Shown here: positions 1 to 5,488 of the stretch, one piece after another
How positions within the stretch are numbered: the stretch's first letter is position 1
Layout of the letters: each line of letters begins with the position of its first letter
From: an uncultured Lentisphaeria bacterium
Lineage (GTDB): Bacteria; Verrucomicrobiota; Lentisphaeria; Victivallales; Victivallaceae
Direction: 5' to 3'
DNA length: 7,470 nucleotides
Assembly: GCA_937888615.1 (NCBI GenBank)
Contig: CALABZ010000268.1
Location: 1 to 7,470, forward strand
The notes under the pieces: model-generated
Seen by the model: the letters and a program-made list of their open reading frames with translations, nothing else
Database searches by the model: none
What the model was told of the DNA's origin: nothing
Translations under genes and position numbers: made by a program

Positions 1-591
1 GCCGAGGTGGGCCAGAATGTAATCCTCGGCCATGTTGACGAGGTTGCGTTTGTGGAGGGTTGACGAACTCTCCGCCTGATTGTCGACCAGGTCGTTGTAA
101 AGGATCATCAGGATTAGGTGCAGACGGCTTGCACAAAGGAGGGCATTGTAATGGGTGACGGCACTGGCTTCCAGCGTATGGAGCTGTTGCTCCACCTCCA
201 GTCGGGCCCGTTGGGACACCAGGGGGAGGCGGTCGTTATTGACGACCCTGAAAAATTCACGGGCGCAGTCTTCCGCCCATTTGAAATGAAGAAAGAACAT
301 TTCCACTACAGCGTTGCGGGGGAAAATATCGGCGTGGCGTTGATTGCGCTCGAGCAGCAGGAGGTCGCCGACCCGGGCAAGCCATTGGCCGGAATCGGTC
401 TTCAAGGTCATCTGTCCCCGGCGCAGCAGCATGATTTCGTGTGAAACATTGGTGTGTTCGCGGCTATAGAAATCATGGACGAGCACCTGACTCCGCAATA
501 CGGTAATCTCCGGCAACAGACTGAAACAATCCGGAATCCGGACTGTTGGTTCGATATTGTCAGACGACAATTTTTCGCCATTTATTCGCAA
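1..591 (-). CDS. AraC-family transcriptional regulator, C-terminus cut off by window edge
   Basis: Reading leftward from 591, an open frame of 197 codons runs off the window without a stop. Residues about 35-105 resemble the cupin-like sensor of AraC regulators: a 'SHEIMLLRRGQ' strand, 'VGDLLLLERNQRH' near residues 74-86 and 'FFLHFKW' at 99-105. The last residues, 'NMAEDYILAHLG', look like the first helix of the AraC HTH domain, which must lie outside the window. The frame has no ATG between its upstream stop and the sensor domain. I chose TTG at 591 because the leader carries GGGAG (minus strand, 599-603) seven bases before it. A second TTG lies at 570. The gene is divergent from the pseudopilin and glycosidase-like genes, so it probably controls them in response to a sugar or glycan fragment; that role is inferred from position. 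Confidence 0.85.
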   Translation of the reverse strand, partial: MRINGEKLSSDNIEPTVRIPDCFSLLPEITVLRSQVLVHDFYSREHTNVSHEIMLLRRGQMTLKTDSGQWLARVGDLLLLERNQRHADIFPRNAVVEMFFLHFKWAEDCAREFFRVVNNDRLPLVSQRARLEVEQQLHTLEASAVTHYNALLCASRLHLILMILYNDLVDNQAESSSTLHKRNLVNMAEDYILAHLG

Positions 592-598
592 TTTTTTA

Positions 599-603
599 CT
601 CCC
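599..603 (-). promoter_or_regulatory. Ribosome binding site supporting the TTG start of the AraC gene
   Basis: On the minus strand GGGAG lies seven bases before TTG at 591. No ATG is available in this frame downstream of the upstream stop and before the sensor domain, so this site decides the start. Confidence 0.55.
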
Positions 604-611
604 GGAGGCTC

Positions 612-640
612 TTGTTTTTTATGGGTATTCACTGTACAAT
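612..640 (+). promoter_or_regulatory. Candidate sigma-70 type promoter for the pseudopilin-glycosidase unit
   Basis: TTGTTT (612-617) and TACAAT (635-640) are separated by exactly 17 bases, about 86 bases before the pseudopilin ATG. It lies within the leader of the divergent AraC gene, so the two transcripts would overlap or interfere. A 5-bp inverted repeat, GTATT (625-629) and AATAC (641-645), brackets the -10 element. This rests on consensus matching only. Confidence 0.35.
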
Positions 641-726
641 AATACTATAGCAAAAAAATGCTTTTTCAATCAGCTCGAGCAAGATTTTTCAGAAAAAGTA
701 TAAAACAACAGAAGGAATATGGAAAG

Positions 727-1446
727 ATGAGAAAAGTTACAAGATTTACATTGATAGAGCTCCTGGTGGTGATTGCGATCATCGCCATCCTGGCGGCGAT
801 GCTGCTGCCCGCGCTCAACAACGCCAGGGAGAAGGCAAACAGCATCAAATGCCTCAACAATATCAAACAACTGGCGGCGGCGCATCTGATTTACACGGGG
901 GATTACGAGGGCTATTTCGTTCCGGCCTGGAAAGACGGTGAGAGCATGAACACCAATGTTTCCGGCTGGCAATGGATTTTCTGGCGAAACAAATATACGC
1001 CCAGTGATACATTGTTCGCATGTCCCACCGGCTGGAATTACAACAGCAGCGGCTGGCGGGGTTATAATCCATCCATCGATTCCCCCTCGAAAACGTATTA
1101 TGGCTCGTACATTAATTATGGATACAATATGGCTGTGGGCGGCTGGCCGAGCAACCCCTGGGGTGTTCGAAGAACTCCGATCAAGGCGAGCCGTATTCCA
1201 AAGCCGTCGCATCTCGTTATGGTCAGCGACTGTTATTGGCAGTACGGGTCTTACAACAATCCATTTTATATTTTCTCCAGCAATTATAATTCAAGTACCC
1301 AGCAGATGATTCCGTACCATGCGGGGTCTTCGTTCAATATCGCCGGTGCGGACGGGCATGGCGAGTCGTTGAAGTATTCGACTGGACAGCAGGCGCACAG
1401 GGATCTTTATGATACGGGACGCCTGGGCTGGGATTTGATGCTGTAG
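727..1446 (+). CDS. Type II secretion/type IV pilin-like pseudopilin protein (H-X9-DG type)
   Basis: The 239-residue product starts MRKVTRFTLIELL, a prepilin leader peptidase site. Cleavage is expected between Arg6 and Phe7, leaving Phe at mature +1 and Glu at +5 (E11). A single hydrophobic helix follows (about 7-29), then 'NNAREKA' and 'CLNNIKQL', the usual continuation in Lentisphaerota/Planctomycetota pseudopilin-like proteins. The body is rich in Tyr, Trp, Asn and Gly. Near the C-terminus H198 and D209-G210 resemble the H-X9-DG motif of this group, but ten residues separate His and Asp. The frame is open from 658, but I start at 727 because AAGGA (712-716) precedes this ATG by ten bases and the leader is then of normal length. 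It is followed 23 bases later by the glycosidase-like gene. Its role may be envelope display or secretion; this is not established for the family. Confidence 0.85.
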   Translation: MRKVTRFTLIELLVVIAIIAILAAMLLPALNNAREKANSIKCLNNIKQLAAAHLIYTGDYEGYFVPAWKDGESMNTNVSGWQWIFWRNKYTPSDTLFACPTGWNYNSSGWRGYNPSIDSPSKTYYGSYINYGYNMAVGGWPSNPWGVRRTPIKASRIPKPSHLVMVSDCYWQYGSYNNPFYIFSSNYNSSTQQMIPYHAGSSFNIAGADGHGESLKYSTGQQAHRDLYDTGRLGWDLML

Positions 1447-1469
1447 AACACAGAAGGGAAGGGAACGAA

Positions 1470-3458
1470 ATGTTGAAGATTATTGGTATCGTAGGAATTG
1501 CCGTCAGCATTCTGGCCTGTCGCGGCGGAGAATTGTCGGGGGCGCAGAAAAAACAATTGGAAAAACTGAATAGGGAAAAGGTCCGAGCTTATTGGATATA
1601 TGCGGGCGGAGGAAATTTCGAGAAAGCCGCCGCCGCCGGTTTTAATCTGGCCTGTATTCAATACAAGCCCGATATCCTCCCGGAGTCGGCTCCTCCCATC
1701 CGTGGCGAAGCCGATCTGGCTCCGAATGCGGTCGCGAAGATGAGGCAGACGGTGGCGGAGGCGAAAAAACATGGAATCGTTCCGATTTTTTCCTCTTACA
1801 TGTTGAATAAGGATGTCCGCAAGGAACTTGCTAAAAACAAGTACCGGCGCCTGGTCAATATCGACGGCAGAACCGCAGGCGCGGTTCCCTGTTCGCTGGA
1901 ACGGGATTATTGGATGAACTACCGTAAGCCAATCATGCTCAGCGTGGCGAGGGTGTTGGCGGAGAACGATACGGTCGGCGGTGTATCGTTCGAGGGCGAA
2001 CTTTACGGGGAACAGTTTTTTGCGGAAAACGACCAGCGGCTGCAACTCTGTTTCTGCGATGCATGTTTCATGCGTTTTGTCCGGGAGCACAATCTGCAGG
2101 TCCCCGTCGGGGAGGAGGCGCTTAATAAGCGGGGGAAATGGATTACCGTACAAGGACTTAATTCACTCTACGCCCGGGATATGTACCGGGAACGGCTGAA
2201 ACTGATGAAGGAAGTGTTGAGCGAAGTACGGAAAACCGCGCCGGGATTCCTGCTGGCTTTCTATCCGTATGCGCCGTCATTCGTGAACAATGCCGATATC
2301 AAGGCGGCTGCGACCCCGGAACTGCCCGTGCTGATTTTCAGTCCGCAGGAGTATTTCGACGGCTATACGGGAACAAGTGCCGGACGGATGCGTTATCTGC
2401 GGGCGTCCGGGGAAAATGTTCGTTACCTTGGTGGATTGACGATCGGGCATTTTGCCAACCCGCTGCTGTTGACGATGCAGATGCGGCAATTGCTTCAGTT
2501 TGCCGACGGTTATTGGCTTTATTGGGGTGGTACGTTGTTTTCGGGGAACTGGAAAGCGTTCAGCCCCGGCGGAAAAGCATACCGCCAGTGTTCGGCGGAA
2601 TATTATCTTGAAGCGCCGCAACCGGAATATTGGGCGAATTTCAATTTTCTTCGCCAATCTACTTCCACCGAGGCTCCGAAACGGGTGATATCGGAAACGG
2701 TTCGCCTGGAAGCCACCGGGAAAACTGAAAACCTACTGACCGAATTTGTACCCGTCGCCCAGTTCAGAGATCTGGCCATTTCTCCTGCAAAGGGTTCCTT
2801 CATCCTGCGTCCGGACGGCGGAAAAAAGAATTATCTGGAAGCCGTCGAATGCCCGGTCCCGGTGGAGATCGGAGCGACATACTGCCTGAGTTTTGATTAC
2901 TCGGTTCCCCGAAACGATATGGGAATGTGCCAGTTGGGAATGGGGATCGTCAATGAGAAATACGCATGGGGCATATATGAGTTCCATCCGTTGGCGGCGG
3001 ACGGGAAGAAACATCATTACCGGATGCTTCAGACCATGGTCAGCCACTTTTTCAAAATGACTCCAGAAAAACTCGCCGCGCTATCCGCTCCGTGGAAAGT
3101 GAAATTTCATTTGCAACCCGGCACTGCAGATCAAGTCGAAGTCGACAATATTAAACTGGAAAAGGTTGAGCGGATTGTTCGGACCATCCCTTTTTCATTG
3201 AAAGCCGGGGAGGAACTTGGGGTCATTACCTGGACGGCCGAAGCACCGGAACTGGTTCAGGTCCAGTTGTATGATGATAAGGGCCGAATCCTTCTTGACC
3301 AGGTCGCGAGCGGGGCGGATTGCGGAATTTTGAGCAGGCACGCCAGAATAAGGGAATTCAAATTGGCGGTTATCGGCAACCTGATTCCTGGGGTGAATGA
3401 ATTGACGGTGAAAGTTGATATCGGGATTCAGCAGGGAACGAAAAGCCTGGAAGAATGA
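1470..3458 (+). CDS. Probable lipoprotein with GH42-like TIM barrel and C-terminal beta-sandwich
   Basis: The 662-residue product begins with a short hydrophobic segment ending ILAC, so Cys17 may be lipidated. Residues about 38-355 read as a (beta/alpha)8 barrel: strands near 38-47, 57-65, 102-110, 169-177, 259-267, 286-296, 316-328 and 347-355. The end of strand 4 holds E175 and E177, where clan GH-A places its acid/base. C194-x-C196-xx-C199 follows and has the same spacing as the zinc-site cysteines I recall in GH42 beta-galactosidases; C141 could be a fourth ligand. Strand 7 ends 'GGLTIGHF', with no obvious Glu nucleophile. Residues about 440-565 look like a carbohydrate-binding-type beta-sandwich, and 570-655 like a small second beta domain. 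It is probably cotranscribed with the pseudopilin (purine-rich site at 1452-1463). A secreted sugar-acting role is likely; substrate and activity are unknown. Confidence 0.6.
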   Translation: MLKIIGIVGIAVSILACRGGELSGAQKKQLEKLNREKVRAYWIYAGGGNFEKAAAAGFNLACIQYKPDILPESAPPIRGEADLAPNAVAKMRQTVAEAKKHGIVPIFSSYMLNKDVRKELAKNKYRRLVNIDGRTAGAVPCSLERDYWMNYRKPIMLSVARVLAENDTVGGVSFEGELYGEQFFAENDQRLQLCFCDACFMRFVREHNLQVPVGEEALNKRGKWITVQGLNSLYARDMYRERLKLMKEVLSEVRKTAPGFLLAFYPYAPSFVNNADIKAAATPELPVLIFSPQEYFDGYTGTSAGRMRYLRASGENVRYLGGLTIGHFANPLLLTMQMRQLLQFADGYWLYWGGTLFSGNWKAFSPGGKAYRQCSAEYYLEAPQPEYWANFNFLRQSTSTEAPKRVISETVRLEATGKTENLLTEFVPVAQFRDLAISPAKGSFILRPDGGKKNYLEAVECPVPVEIGATYCLSFDYSVPRNDMGMCQLGMGIVNEKYAWGIYEFHPLAADGKKHHYRMLQTMVSHFFKMTPEKLAALSAPWKVKFHLQPGTADQVEVDNIKLEKVERIVRTIPFSLKAGEELGVITWTAEAPELVQVQLYDDKGRILLDQVASGADCGILSRHARIREFKLAVIGNLIPGVNELTVKVDIGIQQGTKSLEE

Positions 3459-3473
3459 TGTATTCAGGCAAAG

Positions 3474-3519
3474 AAAACCCCCGTCGGAGTTCGAATGATT
3501 CCGGCGGGGTTTGTTTTTT
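3474..3519 (+). terminator. Rho-independent terminator after the glycosidase-like gene
   Basis: AAAACCCCCGTCGGA pairs with TTCCGGCGGGGTTT around a loop of roughly ten bases, with one bulged C and one G-T wobble. TTTGTTTTTT follows. It begins 16 bases after the stop codon. Read leftward, the same stem is followed by TTTTCTTT, so it could also stop the convergent regulator transcript, which ends at 3635. Confidence 0.8.
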
Positions 3520-3623
3520 CAGCTCAACAACTCGGGAGCTTCCAGCAGGCCGCAGGGGACGAGCCGGCGTTTCGAATGGAACTGGAAGGGGCTGCTCCAC
3601 GGAGGCACTTTTCATATCGTTGA
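3519..3623 (+). pseudogene. Possible short gene remnant in the convergent spacer
   Basis: From the terminator tail to TGA at 3621-3623, one plus-strand frame reads SAQQLGSFQQAAGDEPA, then FRMELEGAAPRRHFSYR. The composition is protein-like, but there is no start codon or ribosome binding site and no family is recognised. The local base composition resembles the GC-richer left genes rather than the AT-rich regulator to the right. It may be the tail of a decayed gene or chance. Nothing else was seen in the 3459-3634 spacer besides the terminator. Confidence 0.15.
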
Positions 3624-3634
3624 AAATTCCGTTC

Positions 3635-4435
3635 TCATATCAATTTATAATCAATAGGCGGCTTGCCGTAGTGGTCTTTGAATTTTTTTGAGAAGTGAAA
3701 TTCATCATAAAAACCAAGTTCAAAGGCTGTTGACTTAACTGGCTGGCCGCTTTCAAGCATGTCTTTTGCCAGTTTCATTTTCTGTTTCAGAATATAGTTT
3801 TTCAGGGAAACACCAAACTCTTTGGGAAAGTTTTTAGAAACAAAAGACGGTGAACGTTCAATATGTTTCGCCACCCGTTCCAACGTCAGTTTTTCTTTCA
3901 GATGGTCATTGATATAACCTTCGACACGTTCAGCCCAGGGTTTGTTCTTGTATTTAATGATCTCATTTTCGATAATATATTCGCCGATATGCTTGAGAAG
4001 TTCTCCAATATCGCGAACCTTCTGCATGGAAAAGGAGCGGGTTTTTCGCAGGAGTTCTTTTTCTTTTGTTGAGTTATATTGATATTCCCTGTCCTTGTCA
4101 CGGACTTGTCCGAATACGATTGCCCCCGAGTAAATTTTATGTTTGTCATACAGGGGAACAATTCCCTCAAGCAGACCGGAATGACAATGATAAACATGTA
4201 CTTTGCAGGTGCGTTTGGCCGTTAAGAGATGTTTGCGGTCACATTCAATGCATTCGCGCTCAAAATCCGGGTTTGTGGTGCGGTAGTAATGACAGAATGG
4301 AGACATCTGTTTGATGTCAAAATAATCCAACTCGCTTTCCTGCAGGTCAAAGAACGTTATCCGGATATTGAGGACCCGGAACAGCAGGTTCATCACTTCA
4401 TTCATCTTTTCTGTGTGTAAGACATATTTCAGCAT
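3635..4435 (-). CDS. PocR-sensor AraC-family transcriptional regulator
   Basis: The 266-residue protein has two parts. Residues about 10-155 match the PocR-type sensory domain: FxxxES-like 'FFDLQESE' near 28-35, then 'FCHYYRTTNPDFEREC', 'CDRKHL' and 'HCHSGLLEGIVPL'. The conserved cysteines are C48, C62, C65, C77 and C84. Residues about 166-266 form the double HTH of AraC regulators; the second half carries the family signature 'GFYDEFHFSKKFKDHYGKPP'. GGAGG (minus strand, 4441-4445) lies five bases before the ATG at 4435. PocR of enterics controls propanediol and cobalamin genes and responds to 1,2-propanediol. Here the gene is divergent from an aldolase-isomerase-kinase operon, so it probably activates that operon on sensing the sugar or a product; the ligand is unknown. 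A sampled 60-base row is only 19/60 G+C, lower than in the flanking genes. Confidence 0.9.
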   Translation of the reverse strand: MLKYVLHTEKMNEVMNLLFRVLNIRITFFDLQESELDYFDIKQMSPFCHYYRTTNPDFERECIECDRKHLLTAKRTCKVHVYHCHSGLLEGIVPLYDKHKIYSGAIVFGQVRDKDREYQYNSTKEKELLRKTRSFSMQKVRDIGELLKHIGEYIIENEIIKYKNKPWAERVEGYINDHLKEKLTLERVAKHIERSPSFVSKNFPKEFGVSLKNYILKQKMKLAKDMLESGQPVKSTAFELGFYDEFHFSKKFKDHYGKPPIDYKLI

Positions 4436-4454
4436 AAAGGCCTCCGTTTTTCTA

Positions 4455-4471
4455 TATTAATATGTATTAAT
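4455..4471. repeat. TATTAAT direct repeat, one helical turn apart
   Basis: TATTAAT occurs at 4455-4461 and 4465-4471, ten bases start to start, in the leader of the PocR-type regulator gene. AraC-family proteins commonly bind direct repeats, so it could be an autoregulatory half-site pair. It may also be chance in an AT-rich stretch. Confidence 0.3.
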
Positions 4472-4475
4472 TTGG

Positions 4476-4495
4476 TGTAAATACAAGTTTTTACA
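4476..4495. promoter_or_regulatory. Palindromic candidate operator 1
   Basis: TGTAAA-N8-TTTACA is perfectly inverted. With the inner bases, 16 of 20 positions are symmetric (TGTAAAnACnnGTnTTTACA). It lies between the divergent genes, just downstream of the best -10 for the regulator gene, where a bound protein could block that gene. The symmetry suggests a dimeric regulator; AraC proteins more often use direct repeats, so the binder may be another protein. Confidence 0.5.
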
Positions 4496-4505
4496 TGTAA
4501 TGAAA

Positions 4506-4536
4506 ATTATATCCATTCATTTATTCAGGCTTTCAA
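4506..4536 (-). promoter_or_regulatory. Candidate promoter of the PocR-type regulator gene
   Basis: Read leftward, TTGAAA (4536-4531) and a perfect TATAAT (4511-4506) are separated by 19 bases, slightly more than ideal. Transcription would begin near 4499, giving a leader of about 65 bases that contains candidate operator 1. Confidence 0.4.
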
Positions 4537-4552
4537 TGTATTTTCATATATG
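4524..4552 (+). promoter_or_regulatory. Weak candidate promoter of the sugar operon
   Basis: TTCAGG (4524-4529) and TATATG (4547-4552) are 17 bases apart. The -35 element is poor (three of six matches), as expected for a promoter needing an activator. An alternative is TTTCAA (4531-4536) with TACAAA (4553-4558), spacing 16. Neither is strong. Confidence 0.25.
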
Positions 4553-4569
4553 TACAAATAACTTGCACA
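4551..4569. promoter_or_regulatory. Palindromic candidate operator 2 at the operon start
   Basis: TGTACAAATAACTTGCACA is symmetric at 14 of 19 positions (TGTnCAAnTnAnTTGnACA). It touches the ribosome binding site of the aldolase gene (AGGA, 4569-4572). It shares the outer TGT/ACA with operator 1, and the two centres are about 74.5 bp apart. Confidence 0.35.
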
Positions 4570-4582
4570 GGAAATGAAAATC

Positions 4583-5485
4583 ATGAATACTTCGGAAATC
4601 GTAAATAAGGCATGGCGTAAGGGTATCGCTATTCCAGGCTTTAATATCCCGTACCTCCCGATGATGGCTCCGGTAATCGAAGCCTTGAGAGATACCAACA
4701 GTTTTGGGTTGGTTATGGTCGCAAGGCTGGAATGGAAAAAGTTTGAATCAAAAAGTCTGGAAGCAATCAGTGCCGAATACCAGAAGTTGAAGGATGAGAA
4801 TCATACCCGTCTGCACCTGGATCATATTCCGGTAATTGATGAAGATGGTATAAGGGTTGATTTTGAAGAAAACATTTCCAGGGCGCTGGACAACGGATAT
4901 GAATCTGTGATGATTGATGGCTCAAGATTATCCCTGAATGAGAATATTGAATGCACGAGAAATATTGTTGAGATCGCGGAAAAATACAATGTTCCAGTTG
5001 AGGCTGAGCTTGGCGCGGTAATGGGACATGAGTCCGGCCGGATGCCTTCATACGACGAGTTGTTCGAAAGCAAGAAGGGTTTTACGTCTCCTGATGACGC
5101 CAGAAGGTTTGTGGAAGAAAGCGGAACGGACTGGTTGTCAGTGGCGATCGGCAATGTTCACGGCGCAATTTCTGTGGCAGGGAAACAGGAAAAGAAGCTT
5201 GAAGCAAAGATTGATATTGAACATTTAGCAAAGATAAACAAGCTTGCCGGAGTCCCTCTTGTTCTTCACGGCGGAACCGGTATCCGCAGGAAATATATCC
5301 TTGAAAGCATAAAGCACGGCATTGCTAAAATAAATGTCGCCACTGCTATCAGGCAGCCTTATGAAAATGCGCTCCCGCGGGGTGTGGACGTTGCACAGGA
5401 GGCTGTTTACCGGGCAATGCTTGATTTGATAAAAGACGAGCTTTTGATTGAAAATTCAAAAGACATTCTATTTGGTGAGGAATAA
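4583..5485 (+). CDS. Class II ketose-phosphate aldolase (FBA/GatY-like family)
   Basis: The 300-residue protein is of usual length for zinc-dependent class II aldolases, which cleave a ketose phosphate into dihydroxyacetone phosphate and an aldehyde. Visible motifs are 'IPGFNI' near 17-22, 'HLDH' with catalytic Asp80 and metal-ligand His81, 'AELGAV' with Glu142, 'NVHG' with His193, 'LHGGTG' with His229, and 'KINVAT' at 249-254, which should bind phosphate. The usual Gly after HLDH is replaced by Ile, and residues about 48-75 differ from typical FBA, so this is a divergent subfamily. I prefer the ATG at 4583 over 4574: AGGA (4569-4572) lies ten bases before it but only one base before the first ATG. 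It is the first gene of an operon; the isomerase starts three bases after its stop. The sugar phosphate is unknown. Confidence 0.85.
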   Translation: MNTSEIVNKAWRKGIAIPGFNIPYLPMMAPVIEALRDTNSFGLVMVARLEWKKFESKSLEAISAEYQKLKDENHTRLHLDHIPVIDEDGIRVDFEENISRALDNGYESVMIDGSRLSLNENIECTRNIVEIAEKYNVPVEAELGAVMGHESGRMPSYDELFESKKGFTSPDDARRFVEESGTDWLSVAIGNVHGAISVAGKQEKKLEAKIDIEHLAKINKLAGVPLVLHGGTGIRRKYILESIKHGIAKINVATAIRQPYENALPRGVDVAQEAVYRAMLDLIKDELLIENSKDILFGEE

Positions 5486-5488
5486 AAA

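Noticed and set aside
118..642. Two plus-strand open frames (118-444, 454-642)
   Set aside because: They are antisense to the AraC gene, whose minus-strand product shows clear family motifs; the plus products match nothing.
658..726. N-terminal extension of the pseudopilin frame starting at ATG 658
   Set aside because: It would put 23 basic residues before the leader, and 658 has no ribosome binding site; 727 has AAGGA and gives a normal short leader.
1407..2153. Long minus-strand frame of 248 codons
   Set aside because: It lies antisense to the glycosidase-like gene, has no recognisable domain, and arises from GC-rich codons opposite.
3370..3615. Minus-strand frame of 81 codons over the gene end and terminator
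   Set aside because: It crosses the terminator hairpin and the end of a real gene, and lacks a ribosome binding site or recognisable motif.
4574..4582. First ATG as the aldolase start
   Set aside because: The only good ribosome binding site is one base before it; ATG 4583 has proper spacing.
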